Shown piece by piece: positions 28,352 through 37,597 of a stretch of 64,000 nt of DNA (position 1 is the first letter of the stretch; the number at the start of each line of letters is the position of its first letter). The DNA comes from Photobacterium pectinilyticum (lineage in GTDB: Bacteria; Pseudomonadota; Gammaproteobacteria; Enterobacterales; Vibrionaceae): positions 1-64,000 of the forward strand of contig NZ_JANEYT010000010.1 of assembly GCF_024357955.1 (NCBI RefSeq), written 5' to 3'. The notes below the pieces were generated by a model. It ran no database searches and had not been told where the DNA came from. It saw only the letters and a program-made list of their open reading frames with translations. Both the position numbers and the translations under genes were made by a program.

Positions 28352-30619
28352 TTAAATCTTGCAGCTTGTGCAGTCGTCTGCGCCTACATCGCCCTGGCTA
28401 TCAGATGCGCCGTCACGGGTGTTGTGGTAGTACAAGGTTTTCACACCGAGTTTATACGCTGTTAGCAGATCTTTTAGCAACAGTTTCATCGGCACTTTCC
28501 CGCCTTGCTGTCGGCTCGGGTCGTAATTGGTGTTTGCTGAAATCGCCTGATCGATGAATTTCTGCATAATACCAACGAGTTGTAGGTAACCGTCGTTGTT
28601 GCCAATGTTCCAAAGCAGCTCGTAGTTGTCTTTGTATTTGCTGTACTCCGGTACAACCTGCTTCAAAATACCGTCTTTCGACGCTTTAACAGAGACAAAA
28701 CCACGAGGTGGCTCAATACCGTTGGTCGCGTTTGAAATCTGCGATGAGGTTTCTGATGGCATAAGGGCTGACAAGGTTGAGTTGCGCAGACCGTGGGTCT
28801 TGATTTCTTCACGCAGCGCTTCCCAGTCGTAACGTAGCTCGGTGGTGCACACTTTATCGATGTCTTTCTTGTAAGTATCGATAGGTAGAATGCCCTGTGC
28901 GTAAGTGGTTTCGTTGAATAGCGGGCAAGCACCTTGCTCTTTTGCCAAACCAACAGAGGCTTTGAGCAAGTAGTACTGAATCGCTTCGAACGCTTCGTGT
29001 GTCAGGTTGTTTGCGCTGCCGTCAGAGTAGCGTACGCCGTGCTTCGCTAAGTAGTAAGCGAAGTTAATCACACCCACACCCAGAGTACGGCGGTTCATGG
29101 TTGAACGATAAGCCGCTGGTAATGGGTAGTCTTGGTAATCCAGAAGCGCATCGAGAGCACGTACCGTTAGGTCAGCCAGTTCTTCCAGATCGTCCAGTGT
29201 ATCAATGGCGCCAAGGTTGAACGCTGATAGCGTACACAGGGCGATCTCACCGTTTTCGTCTTCCACGTTGTTCAGTGGTTTGGTTGGCAGTGCGATTTCC
29301 AGACACAGGTTAGACTGGCGGATTGGCGCTACACTTGGGTCGAACGGGCTGTGGGTATTACAGTGGTCGACGTTTTGAATGTAGATACGGCCAGTTGATG
29401 CACGTTCTTGCATCAGTAGCGAGAATAGCTCGATGGCTTTAATTGTCTTACGTTTGATGCTGTTGTCCTGTTCGTATTTCACGTACAGGCGCTCGAATTC
29501 GACTTGATCGGCAAAGAATGCGTCGTACAGCCCTGGTACATCAGACGGTGAGAACAAGCTGATGTTTTCGCCTTTGATCAGGCGGGTGTACATTAATTTG
29601 TTGAGTTGTACGCCGTAGTCCATGTGGCGAACACGGTTTTCTTCAACGCCGCGGTTGTTCTTAAGTACCAGCAGTGACTCTACTTCACCATGCCACATTG
29701 GGTAGAACAAGGTGGCAGCACCACCACGAACACCACCTTGCGAACAACACTTAACGGCTGTTTGGAAGTATTTGTAGAATGGGATACAGCCTGTGTGGAA
29801 AGCTTCACCGCCACGGATTTCTGAACCTAGCGCACGGATACGGCCAGCGTTGATACCGATACCGGCACGCTGGGATACGTAACGGACAATCGCACTTGCT
29901 GTGGCATTGATTGAATCTAGGCTGTCATCACACTCAATCAGTACACATGAGCTGAACTGGCGAGTTGGTGTACGCACACCTGACATAATTGGTGTCGGCA
30001 GTGAAATCTTGAATTGAGACACAGCATCGTAGAAGCGCTTGATATAGCCCATACGGGTTTCGCGCGGGTATTTGCCGAACAGGCAAGCGGCGATCATCAT
30101 GTATAGGAACTGGGCGCTTTCGAAAATTTCACCGCTAACACGGTTCTGAACCAGATACTTACCTTCCAGCTGCTTCACGGCAGCGTAAGAGAAGTTCATA
30201 TCACGCCAGTGATCGATGTAGTCTTCCATCAAATCAAATTCTTCGCGGCTGTAGTCTTCAAGCAAATGCTTGTCGTACTTACCTTTACTGACAAGGTTCG
30301 TTACATGGTCAAACAGCTTTGGTGGCTCGAATTGGCCATAGGCTTTCTTACGTAAGTGGAAGATAGCTAGGCGAGCAGACAGATATTGGTAATCTGGTGT
30401 TTCTTCAGAGATCAGATCAGCTGCAGCTTTAATGATGGTCTCGTGAATGTCTTCAGTCTTGATCCCTTCATAAAACTGAATATGAGATTTGAGTTCGACC
30501 TGCGAAACCGAGACATTCTCTAAGCCTTCGGCGGCCCAAGTAATGACTCGGTGGATTTTGTCGAGGTCGATATTTTCTGTGCGTCCATCACGCTTGGTAA
30601 CAGTGAGCTGTTGATTCAT
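28352..30619 (-). CDS. nrdA: Ribonucleotide reductase class Ia, alpha subunit
   Basis: 755 residues. N-terminal ATP-cone (TVTKRDGRTENIDLDKIHRV) for allosteric activity control; catalytic cysteines in FSSCVLIECDDS, SNLCLEIALPTKPLN and IALCTLSAFNLG; C-terminal CTSCKI shuttle cysteines. It reduces NDPs to dNDPs with NrdB. ATG start; nrdB follows 48 bases after the stop. The promoter region carries two NrdR boxes and a perfect DnaA box. Confidence 0.97.
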   Translation of the reverse strand: MNQQLTVTKRDGRTENIDLDKIHRVITWAAEGLENVSVSQVELKSHIQFYEGIKTEDIHETIIKAAADLISEETPDYQYLSARLAIFHLRKKAYGQFEPPKLFDHVTNLVSKGKYDKHLLEDYSREEFDLMEDYIDHWRDMNFSYAAVKQLEGKYLVQNRVSGEIFESAQFLYMMIAACLFGKYPRETRMGYIKRFYDAVSQFKISLPTPIMSGVRTPTRQFSSCVLIECDDSLDSINATASAIVRYVSQRAGIGINAGRIRALGSEIRGGEAFHTGCIPFYKYFQTAVKCCSQGGVRGGAATLFYPMWHGEVESLLVLKNNRGVEENRVRHMDYGVQLNKLMYTRLIKGENISLFSPSDVPGLYDAFFADQVEFERLYVKYEQDNSIKRKTIKAIELFSLLMQERASTGRIYIQNVDHCNTHSPFDPSVAPIRQSNLCLEIALPTKPLNNVEDENGEIALCTLSAFNLGAIDTLDDLEELADLTVRALDALLDYQDYPLPAAYRSTMNRRTLGVGVINFAYYLAKHGVRYSDGSANNLTHEAFEAIQYYLLKASVGLAKEQGACPLFNETTYAQGILPIDTYKKDIDKVCTTELRYDWEALREEIKTHGLRNSTLSALMPSETSSQISNATNGIEPPRGFVSVKASKDGILKQVVPEYSKYKDNYELLWNIGNNDGYLQLVGIMQKFIDQAISANTNYDPSRQQGGKVPMKLLLKDLLTAYKLGVKTLYYHNTRDGASDSQGDVGADDCTSCKI

Positions 30620-30728
30620 TTTTGGTCGTTTTCCCGGATTTCCATCAATAGCAGTGTTTTTTTGTATCTTTTAGCAATAAGGCTAGCAAAGATTGTGATC
30701 TTTGTTGGATTTCTGATTGCCTGTTAAA

Positions 30729-30744
30729 ACACTATATATTGGGG
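30729..30744. promoter_or_regulatory. NrdR box 1 upstream of nrdA
   Basis: ACACTATATATTGGGG: the core CTATATATTG matches the NrdR consensus C-W-A-T-A-T-A-T-W-G exactly. It is about 110 bases upstream of nrdA. NrdR represses ribonucleotide reductase genes when dATP is high. Confidence 0.82.
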
Positions 30745-30760
30745 TGTTGAGCTTATGGTG

Positions 30761-30776
30761 TTACAAGATAGTGGTG
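30761..30776. promoter_or_regulatory. NrdR box 2 upstream of nrdA
   Basis: The core CACTATCTTG (minus strand) fits the consensus at 8 of 10 positions. Its centre is 32 bases from box 1, about three helical turns, the spacing expected for cooperative NrdR binding. Confidence 0.62.
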
Positions 30777-30813
30777 GGAGCGGGGTAATGCAAGGCGGTA
30801 ATTTTTAACTGGC

Positions 30814-30822
30814 TGTGGATAA
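30814..30822 (-). promoter_or_regulatory. DnaA box upstream of nrdA
   Basis: TTATCCACA on the minus strand, a perfect DnaA 9-mer, about 195 bases upstream of nrdA. E. coli nrdAB is regulated by DnaA, so the same link is likely here. Confidence 0.72.
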
Positions 30823-30912
30823 CATGGGGATTCATAAATTTAAGTTAGTACCTACTAACTGATTTGCGCAGTTGTGACAATATCATAAGAAAAATCAAAA
30901 TTTTTTGAGGTC

Positions 30913-30956
30913 AAAAAAAGCGCCTGCAAAAAAAAAATTCTTGATTTCTTGCAGGC
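30913..30956 (-). terminator. Terminator of the ubiG-HAD operon
   Basis: On the minus strand GCCTGCAA pairs with TTGCAGGC across a 19-base loop and is followed by GCTTTTTTT. Confidence 0.75.
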
Positions 30957-31040
30957 ATTATACGTACTGACAAGGTTCATATCTTTTGGTTATTTATTGG
31001 TTAGTTAGTGGCACGTTGTTAGTGGTTTGACCTCGTCGTT

Positions 31041-31703
31041 CTAGCTGCTGACGACCGTTAATATCTCACTTGGGTGGGTCAGTACACCAAGCGCCTGCCA
31101 GTCTGAGGGCGTGTGCTCATCGCCAATATATCCCCAACCCGCAACATAGCCTGCCATGTTGGCTGCTTTGGCGGCAATCATGTCTTTTTCAATATCACCA
31201 ATGTAAATGCAGTCGCGATGATCCACACCCATTTGCTTGCTGGCATGGAGTAATGGTTCGGGGTGAGGTTTGGCGACAGCAAGAGTATCACCACAGACAA
31301 CCGTTTTGGCGCGGAGCAGTTCGGGAAAAAAGGGGAGCAGCATGTCGGTCAAAAAGCCGGGTTTGTTGGTCATGATCCCCCAATTTATCTCTTTCTCATC
31401 CAGTTGCTCTAACAGGGCGACCACGCCTTGGTAGAGGGATGTATTGACACAAATGTTGTCTTGGTAATAGCGCAAAAAATCTTCTCTTAACGCCATGATA
31501 TCAAGGTGTGCAGGAATGGTTCCAAACCCGGCTGTCAGCAACCCCTTGGCGCCCATGCTGGTGTTGGCCTGGATTTGTTTATGGGTCAGCGGTGGTTGGT
31601 TGTGATCGGCAAGTACTCGGTTAGCCGCATCCGCCATGTCCGGAGCCGTATCGAGTAAGGTGCCATCCAGATCGAACAATATCGCTTTTTTTGTCATCGC
31701 CAT
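31041..31703 (-). CDS. HAD-family phosphatase (Gph/MupP-like)
   Basis: 220 residues from the ATG at 31703, which has AAGGA seven bases upstream (ATGs also at 31709 and 31697). HAD motifs: FDLDGTLLDT (nucleophile), MTNKPG, AKPHPEPL (motif III Lys) and YIGDIEKDMIAAKAA. It resembles phosphoglycolate phosphatase; the gene directly after ubiG in Pseudomonas, MupP, is a related N-acetylmuramate-6-phosphate phosphatase. Which substrate applies here cannot be decided from the sequence. It is probably co-transcribed with ubiG. Confidence 0.85.
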   Translation of the reverse strand: MAMTKKAILFDLDGTLLDTAPDMADAANRVLADHNQPPLTHKQIQANTSMGAKGLLTAGFGTIPAHLDIMALREDFLRYYQDNICVNTSLYQGVVALLEQLDEKEINWGIMTNKPGFLTDMLLPFFPELLRAKTVVCGDTLAVAKPHPEPLLHASKQMGVDHRDCIYIGDIEKDMIAAKAANMAGYVAGWGYIGDEHTPSDWQALGVLTHPSEILTVVSS

Positions 31704-31875
31704 GTACATGTCCTTGTATCGAAAAAGGGGCTTCAATAAGTATATACGTGGCGATAGAGGAAAAAGCGATCAGTGCGATCTATTGCAATAAATTTCTGTT
31801 CTGTCGATAGCCAAGCGGCGTAAGGCGGGCACTGAGGTTAGTGCGTAATGAATAAAGAGTGCGGGAAATCGCAGT

Positions 31876-31899
31876 CGCTAGGGTGGAACCACCCTAGCG
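31876..31899. repeat. Perfect 11-bp hairpin in the ubiG-HAD spacer
   Basis: CGCTAGGGTGG / CCACCCTAGCG separated by AA. There is no following T-run on the minus strand, so it is more likely an RNA processing or stability element between the two genes than a terminator. Confidence 0.6.
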
Positions 31900-31907
31900 A
31901 AAAGAAG

Positions 31908-32615
31908 CTACAACATCGTGGTATGAACGATGTAGTTTACATCGACATTGTTGCCTAGCCAGTAGCGGTCGGTCAGCGGGTTGTAGTGCAGGCCGGTAAT
32001 ATGGCGGTCTTGCAACGGTGTGGCGTCAATCATGTCTAATAATTCTGACGGGCGGATAAATTTCTCGTGGTCATGGGTCCCTTTGGGAACCAGCTTCAGT
32101 AGCTGTTCGGCGCCGACAATGGCAAACAGGTATGATTTGAAGTTACGGTTGAGTGTCGAGAAAAACACGTGGCCGCCAGGTTTTACCATTTTGGCACAAG
32201 AGGCGATGACTGATGCCGGATCCGGTACGTGTTCCAGCATTTCCATGCAGGTCACCACATCGTAGGTTTCTGGATAAAGCTCGGCATGCTCTTCCGCCGT
32301 ACGCTGGACATACTCAAGTTTGGTGCCCGTTTCCAGTGCGTGGAGGCGAGCCACGGTCAACGGCTCCTTACCCATATCCAACCCCGTCACTTCAGCGCCT
32401 TCAACGGCCATACTCTCGGCCAAAATACCACCGCCGCACCCGACGTCGAGTATCTTTTTGCCAAAGATCCCTTCGGCACGATCAATCACGTAGTTGAGGC
32501 GTAGAGGGTTGATTTGATGCAACGGCTTGAATTCACCTTCCAAATCCCACCAACGGGACGCCATTTCCTCGAATTTGCTAATTTCTGCTGGGTCTACATT
32601 CAACTGCTTGGTCAT
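31908..32615 (-). CDS. ubiG: Ubiquinone biosynthesis O-methyltransferase
   Basis: 235 residues. SAM-binding motif [16 protein letters not shown] (about 55-70), then [21 protein letters not shown] and [27 protein letters not shown], all characteristic of UbiG. It carries out both O-methylation steps of ubiquinone synthesis at the inner membrane. The gyrA-ubiG divergent arrangement is the same as in E. coli. Confidence 0.95.
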   Translation of the reverse strand: MTKQLNVDPAEISKFEEMASRWWDLEGEFKPLHQINPLRLNYVIDRAEGIFGKKILDVGCGGGILAESMAVEGAEVTGLDMGKEPLTVARLHALETGTKLEYVQRTAEEHAELYPETYDVVTCMEMLEHVPDPASVIASCAKMVKPGGHVFFSTLNRNFKSYLFAIVGAEQLLKLVPKGTHDHEKFIRPSELLDMIDATPLQDRHITGLHYNPLTDRYWLGNNVDVNYIVHTTML

Positions 32616-32729
32616 GAATCTTTGCCATATTCCTTTTTGATAGCGGCATTATATACCCAAGCTTATTGAAGATGCAGGTGTTAGAGGAAAATTATTGGCA
32701 TGTAAAGAAAATGATGTCTAGGGGAGTGG

Positions 32730-32759
32730 CTGTCGCTCTGAAAGGAGGTAGAGCGACAG
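32730..32759. repeat. Hairpin displaying a Shine-Dalgarno sequence in its loop
   Basis: CTGTCGCTCT / AGAGCGACAG, a perfect 10-bp stem. The ten-base loop on the plus strand is GAAAGGAGGT, a full Shine-Dalgarno motif with a central GGA; on the minus strand the loop is the complementary ACCTCCTTTC, like the 16S rRNA 3' end. No terminator T-run. Confidence 0.6.
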
Positions 32760-32815
32760 AATTAGCCATATGCAGTAATAAGAGAGGCGAACAGTTTTGA
32801 AAAAGGAGGAATAAA

Positions 32816-33082
32816 ATGTGTTTCGCTGCCCTTATAAACAATTCAGGCTCAAAAGCAGTGACGCATTGTGTTGCATTACGACTTCTAAGCCTGATAAACA
32901 ATCCGTGTTTGCATAGGTTTTACTCAGTTGGTTCTAGCATAGCTAACTGCATCATATCAGGCTGTACGCCACCTGATGTCATCGCAATACCTGCGATAAT
33001 GAGCATGAGAAGATATTTGCCACCAATGATACACATACCTAGTGTTGTGATTACTCTGCCTAACATAATTGACCTCGCTTAA
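32816..33082 (+). CDS. Doubtful 88-residue ORF with strong ribosome-binding site
   Basis: AAAGGAGG lies six bases before the ATG, a near-ideal translation start. The predicted product (MCFAALINNSGSKAVTHC...) has no recognisable domain or regular pattern and overlaps the antisense small ORF at 32920-33066 almost entirely in its second half. Only one of the two is likely to be a conserved protein; the other strand looks more protein-like. It could instead be a leader peptide or chance. Confidence 0.2.
   Translation: MCFAALINNSGSKAVTHCVALRLLSLINNPCLHRFYSVGSSIANCIISGCTPPDVIAIPAIMSMRRYLPPMIHIPSVVITLPNIIDLA
32920..33066 (-). CDS. Putative 48-residue single-pass membrane peptide
   Basis: Start ATG at 33066 with GCGAGG about seven bases upstream, stop TAA at 32920-32922. 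The product starts MLGRVITTLGMCIIGGKYLL, continues with LMLIIAGIAM (together one hydrophobic helix, about residues 5-30), then a short polar tail ending LEPTE. It is too short for usual ORF calling. Positive charge before and negative charge after the helix would place the N-terminus inside. I do not recognise a family; small toxic or regulatory membrane peptides look similar. Position between ubiG and gyrA, transcribed towards ubiG. Confidence 0.5.
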   Translation of the reverse strand: MLGRVITTLGMCIIGGKYLLMLIIAGIAMTSGGVQPDMMQLAMLEPTE

Positions 33083-33550
33083 CTGGTTATTTTTGAAATC
33101 TTAGTTTTTGTTCTTGCGGGTTCAATTGTACCTAATTGCTTGGACACAAAATTGATAATGATCAGTTTTCCGTTCAGCTTTTGGTCAGGATTTTGAAGAA
33201 CTGGTGTAATTACGATCTTGGTCAATAATTTACAATTGGTTGCAAAATAAGCGTGCCAGAATCAAAACCAAGAAAAGTAATAAAAAACAAGCTTTGAGTA
33301 AAAAACAGGCTATCGGAAAGGTAATAGTTAGATTAGTGCTTTCGATTTTTTTTCAATCAGCTAAATTACTCACAACATAATAGTGAAAGGTGTGCCTATC
33401 TGGGCTGAAATATGCTATATTCTCGCACCTTGCACGTATGGTACCAGACGTTATAGATATCGCCTTAAATTGGCTCTCAGCCCGTTTTAGCGCTAACTAT
33501 GCCGTTTGGTATACGTATACGACAGAAATTACCTGAGGGATATTGGCTCC

Positions 33551-36184
33551 ATGAGCGATCTTGCAAAAGAGATCACGCCCGTAAACATTGAAGAGGAGCT
33601 GAAAGGCTCGTATCTCGACTACGCGATGTCAGTTATCGTGGGTCGTGCTCTTCCTGATGTGCGTGATGGCCTTAAGCCGGTACACCGTCGCGTTTTATTC
33701 GCGATGAACGTGCTGGGCAATGACTGGAATAAAGCATATAAAAAATCTGCCCGTGTGGTCGGTGACGTAATCGGTAAATATCACCCGCACGGTGATAGCG
33801 CGGTTTACGACACGATTGTACGTATGGCGCAACCTTTCTCTCTACGCTACATGCTGGTAGATGGTCAGGGTAACTTCGGTTCGATTGACGGTGACTCTGC
33901 CGCTGCAATGCGTTATACCGAAGTGCGTATGTCCAAGATCGCCCATGAATTGTTGGCGGATCTTGACAAAGAGACGGTAGATTACGTTCCTAACTATGAT
34001 GGTACCGAGCAGATCCCTGCGGTACTGCCAACTAGGGTCCCGAATTTGCTGGTTAACGGCTCATCGGGTATCGCGGTTGGTATGGCGACGAATATTCCGC
34101 CTCATAACCTTGGTGAGGTCATTGATGGCTGTTTGGCTTATATCAATGATGAGAGTCTCACCATTGATCAGCTGATGGAGTATATCCCAGGTCCGGATTT
34201 CCCGACTGCAGCGATGATCAGTGGCCGTAAAGGTATTATCGACGCCTATAAGACAGGTCGTGGTAAAATCTACCTGCGCTCAAAAGCGAATATCGAAGTT
34301 GAGAAGAATGGTAAAGAAACCATTATTGTCACCGAGATCCCTTACCAGGTTAACAAAGCTCGCCTGATCGAAAAAATCGCCGAGCTGGTTAAAGACAAAA
34401 AGATTGAAGGTATCAGTGCCCTGCGTGACGAGTCTGACAAAGACGGTATGCGCATTGTTATCGAATGTAAGCGTGATGCTGTGGGCGAAGTGGTTCTAAA
34501 TAACCTCTACGCGCAAACTCAGCTGCAGACCACATTCGGTATCAACATGGTGGCACTGGACAACGGCCAGCCGAAGACATTCAACCTGAAAGACATGTTG
34601 AAGTGCTTCGTCAACCACCGCCGTGAAGTGGTGACTCGCCGTACTATCTATGAGCTACGCAAAGCCCGTGAACGTGCTCACCTTCTTGAAGGTTTGGCAC
34701 TGGCACTGGCCAACATCGATGAGATTATCGAACTGATCAAAAACGCGACAACACCAGCCGAAGCGAAAGCCGGCCTGGTTGCGCGCGGTTGGGAGCTTGG
34801 TAATGTTGCTGCAATGCTTGAGCGCGCAGGGACCGATGCCGCTCGTCCAGAATGGCTGGAAGAGCAGTATGGTATCCGTGATGGTCAGTACTACCTGACT
34901 GATCAGCAAGCACAAGCAATTCTTGACCTTCGTCTACACAAGTTGACTGGTCTAGAGCACGAGAAGATCCTTGGCGAATACAAGACACTACTTGAAGAAA
35001 TTGCAGAGCTGCTGCATATCCTTGGTAGTTCTGAACGCCTGATGGAAGTGATTCGCGAAGAGCTAGAAGCGGTGAAAGAGCAGTTTAACGATGTCCGTCG
35101 TACTGAAATCACAGCTGCTAGCCACGATATCGACTTGGAAGATCTGATCAACCAAGAAGATGTTGTTGTGACTCTTTCTCACGAAGGTTACGTGAAATAC
35201 CAGGTTCTGAGCGATTACGAAGCACAGCGTCGTGGTGGTAAAGGTAAGGCTGCAACGCGCATGAAGGATGAAGACTTCATCGAGCGTCTGCTGGTGGCCA
35301 ATACCCACGATACTATCCTGTGTTTCTCAAGCCGTGGCCGTATGTACTGGCTGAAAGTGTACCAGTTGCCACTGGCTAGCCGTACCGCCCGTGGTAAGCC
35401 AATTGTGAACATCCTTCCGCTGGAAGAAGGTGAGCGTATTACTGCGATCCTTCCGGTGAAAGAATACGAGCAAGACAAGTTTGTCTTTATGGCTACCGCA
35501 GACGGTACCGTTAAGAAGACGCCGCTGACTGACTTCAGCCGTCCTCGTAGCGCGGGTATCATTGCGGTGAACCTACGTGACGGTGACTCGCTGATTGGTG
35601 TTGATATCACCAAAGGTAGCGATGACATCATGTTGTTCTCGAAAGCGGGTAAAGTGGTTCGCTTCTCGGAAGAGCAGGTACGTGGCATGGGCCGAACGGC
35701 TGCCGGTGTTCGTGGTATCAAGTTGGCTGACAGCGATAAGGTTGTCTCCTTGATCGTTCCTCATAACGATGGCGATGTGCTAACAGTAACCGAAAATGGT
35801 TACGGTAAGCGTACAGAGCTTGAGGAATACCCAGCGAAGAGCCGTGCGACTCAAGGTGTTGTGTCGATCAAGGTTTCAGACCGTAATGGTAGCGTAGTCG
35901 GTGCTGTTCAGGTTGAAGACGGCGATGAGTTCATGATGATCACCAACGGTGGTACGCTGGTTCGTACTCGTGTGGCAGAAGTGAGCCGTGTCGGTCGTAA
36001 TACCCAGGGTGTTACCTTGATCCGTACCGCTGAAGGCGAGCTGGTTGTTGGCCTGCAGCGTATCGATGAGCCGGAAGAAGACGAGTTTATCGAAGACGCG
36101 GAACTGGTCGAAGGAGAAGCTCCGGCTGAGGGTGAAACGCCAGCTGCGGACACTCCTGCAGACGACTCTTCTGAACAAGAATAA
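33551..36184 (+). CDS. gyrA: DNA gyrase subunit A
   Basis: 877 residues from the ATG at 33551 ([20 protein letters not shown]); an upstream in-frame TTG adds 15 residues not found in the family. Catalytic Tyr122 (AMRYTE). The quinolone-resistance region reads [10 protein letters not shown] with Ser83 and Asp87, the susceptible form. Six beta-pinwheel repeats make the C-terminal DNA-wrapping domain, with the GyrA box QRRGGKG; the end is an acidic Glu/Asp/Ala-rich tail. It introduces negative supercoils with GyrB. Confidence 0.98.
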   Translation: MSDLAKEITPVNIEEELKGSYLDYAMSVIVGRALPDVRDGLKPVHRRVLFAMNVLGNDWNKAYKKSARVVGDVIGKYHPHGDSAVYDTIVRMAQPFSLRYMLVDGQGNFGSIDGDSAAAMRYTEVRMSKIAHELLADLDKETVDYVPNYDGTEQIPAVLPTRVPNLLVNGSSGIAVGMATNIPPHNLGEVIDGCLAYINDESLTIDQLMEYIPGPDFPTAAMISGRKGIIDAYKTGRGKIYLRSKANIEVEKNGKETIIVTEIPYQVNKARLIEKIAELVKDKKIEGISALRDESDKDGMRIVIECKRDAVGEVVLNNLYAQTQLQTTFGINMVALDNGQPKTFNLKDMLKCFVNHRREVVTRRTIYELRKARERAHLLEGLALALANIDEIIELIKNATTPAEAKAGLVARGWELGNVAAMLERAGTDAARPEWLEEQYGIRDGQYYLTDQQAQAILDLRLHKLTGLEHEKILGEYKTLLEEIAELLHILGSSERLMEVIREELEAVKEQFNDVRRTEITAASHDIDLEDLINQEDVVVTLSHEGYVKYQVLSDYEAQRRGGKGKAATRMKDEDFIERLLVANTHDTILCFSSRGRMYWLKVYQLPLASRTARGKPIVNILPLEEGERITAILPVKEYEQDKFVFMATADGTVKKTPLTDFSRPRSAGIIAVNLRDGDSLIGVDITKGSDDIMLFSKAGKVVRFSEEQVRGMGRTAAGVRGIKLADSDKVVSLIVPHNDGDVLTVTENGYGKRTELEEYPAKSRATQGVVSIKVSDRNGSVVGAVQVEDGDEFMMITNGGTLVRTRVAEVSRVGRNTQGVTLIRTAEGELVVGLQRIDEPEEDEFIEDAELVEGEAPAEGETPAADTPADDSSEQE

Positions 36185-36208
36185 CTAACTAGTTAGTTAA
36201 TCTGATAA

Positions 36209-36237
36209 AAGCGCAGCCTTTAGGCTGCGTTTTTTTA
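36209..36237 (+). terminator. gyrA terminator
   Basis: CGCAGCC TTTA GGCTGCG (36212-36229) followed by seven T. Confidence 0.92.
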
Positions 36238-36379
36238 TGTCTAAACATAATAGCGAAGACAAAGTATCAGTATTTTCCGATAGCCTCTTTTCAGCATCGT
36301 CATAAAGGTGTAAAAAAAGACATGGGTCACATACATGACCACAACCCTATGTTTTTCCAGCAGGAGCAAGTCTTTCACC

Positions 36380-37462
36380 ATGGACAACGTTTATAACTTT
36401 TGTGCCGGTCCAGCGATGGTCCCGGCAGACGTATTGAAAAAGGCCCAACAAGAACTGATCAATTGGAATGGATTAGGTACGTCGGTGATGGAAGTCAGCC
36501 ACCGAGGCAAAGAATTCATTGCTGTGGCCAAACAGTCCGAACAAGACTTACGTGACCTGCTTTCCATTCCTGATAACTACCATGTTCTGTTCTGCCACGG
36601 TGGTGCGCGTGCCCAATTTGCCGCAGTACCGATGAATTTGTTGGGAGTTGCTGACAGTGCCGATTATATGGATGGGGGCTATTGGGCTCACAGCGCCGCC
36701 CAGGAAGCCGCGAAGTACTGTCAACCGAATGTGGTGGATATCACTTGTGATCGCGATGGTAAAAAAGCGATTCTGCCTGCGGCAGAGTGGCCTTTGTCTG
36801 ATAATGCGGCATTTGTCCATTTCTGCCCGAATGAAACCATTGATGGGCTGGAAATCCGTGATTTGCCAGTGACGGATAAGCCGATTGTGGCGGATCTGTC
36901 ATCAACTATCCTCTCGCGCCCGATTGACGTATCGAAGTACGGTGTGATTTACGCCGGTGCCCAGAAAAATATCGGCCCTGCTGGACTGACTATTGTTATT
37001 GTTCGTGACGACTTGCTGGGTAAGGCCCAGTCTATTCTACCGAGTATTCTTGATTACAGCGTGCAGGTAGACAAAGAGTCGATGTTCAATACCCCGCCAA
37101 CGTTCGCTTGGTATCTTGCTGGCGAAGTCTTCAAATGGCTGAAGGAGCTTGGTGGTGTGAAGGTGATGGAGCAACGTAATGTCGCCAAAGCCAATGTGCT
37201 GTATGACTACATTGACCAATCCGACTTCTACCGCAATGAGGTTCATGCCGACAACCGCTCTTTGATGAATGTCCCTTTCCAGCTTAAAAAACCTGAGCTA
37301 GATGGGTTGTTCCTAGAGCAAGCTGATGCAGCAGGCTTGAAAGCGCTCAAAGGTCACCGCGCTGTTGGTGGTATGCGTGCATCTATTTATAATGCGATGC
37401 CGCTTGAAGGCGTGCAAGCACTGGTCGATTTTATGAAAAAATTCGAGCACGAAAATGCCTAA
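36380..37462 (+). CDS. serC: Phosphoserine aminotransferase
   Basis: 360 residues from the ATG at 36380 ([20 protein letters not shown]), which matches the family start; an ATG at 36335 has no ribosome-binding site. PLP lysine in the motif [16 protein letters not shown]-terminal [19 protein letters not shown]. It acts in serine synthesis and in the pyridoxal phosphate pathway. It precedes aroA, as in E. coli, but here a lipocalin gene lies between them on the opposite strand. Confidence 0.96.
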   Translation: MDNVYNFCAGPAMVPADVLKKAQQELINWNGLGTSVMEVSHRGKEFIAVAKQSEQDLRDLLSIPDNYHVLFCHGGARAQFAAVPMNLLGVADSADYMDGGYWAHSAAQEAAKYCQPNVVDITCDRDGKKAILPAAEWPLSDNAAFVHFCPNETIDGLEIRDLPVTDKPIVADLSSTILSRPIDVSKYGVIYAGAQKNIGPAGLTIVIVRDDLLGKAQSILPSILDYSVQVDKESMFNTPPTFAWYLAGEVFKWLKELGGVKVMEQRNVAKANVLYDYIDQSDFYRNEVHADNRSLMNVPFQLKKPELDGLFLEQADAAGLKALKGHRAVGGMRASIYNAMPLEGVQALVDFMKKFEHENA

Positions 37463-37494
37463 GCGGCAGGGAATGATCACCGCCGCTAATTAAA

Positions 37495-37527
37495 ACGAAA
37501 AAGCCGCTTTGATGAAGCGGCTTTTTC
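37495..37527. terminator. serC/lipocalin bidirectional terminator
   Basis: AAAAAGCCGCTT / AAGCGGCTTTTT stem (37498-37526), A-run before and T-run after. Confidence 0.92.
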
Positions 37528-37541
37528 ATAGGTACCTTATT

Positions 37542-37593
37542 TGATACCAGCCGGCATAAATATTTGATCAACTACTTATCCAGATTGGTATGA
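37542..37593. repeat. 52-bp palindromic repeat, copy 3
   Basis: GATACCAGCCGGCATAAATA ... TTGATCAACTACTTATCCAG ... ATTGGTATGA. Most diverged left end of the four short copies. It ends five bases past the lipocalin stop codon. Confidence 0.85.
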
Positions 37594-37597
37594 GTTG

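Larger units (their letters stand above)
30620..31040. other. nrdA promoter region and end of the ubiG-HAD operon
   Basis: 421 bases without a gene. The right part holds the terminator of the minus-strand HAD phosphatase gene; the rest holds regulatory sites for nrdA (two NrdR boxes, one DnaA box), listed separately. A run AAAAATCAAAATTTTTTGAGG precedes the terminator. Confidence 0.7.
32616..33550. other. 935-bp ubiG-gyrA intergenic region
   Basis: Contains, from left: a TATACCCAAGCTTATTGAAG repeat (about 32653), a 10-bp-stem hairpin (32730-32759), a plus-strand ORF with a strong ribosome-binding site (32816-33082), an antisense small ORF (32920-33066), two ATAAACAAT-containing segments with CAGGCT/AGCCTG pairing (about 32833-32901), and the AT-rich gyrA leader, in which I see nothing further. 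Confidence 0.5.

Noticed and set aside
32833-32901. AACAAT-containing inverted segments as an integron attC site
   Set aside because: The pairing is short and lacks the paired core sites of an attC; no cassette genes or integrase nearby.
33551-36184. Quinolone-resistance mutation in gyrA
   Set aside because: Ser83 and Asp87 are both present, the susceptible form.
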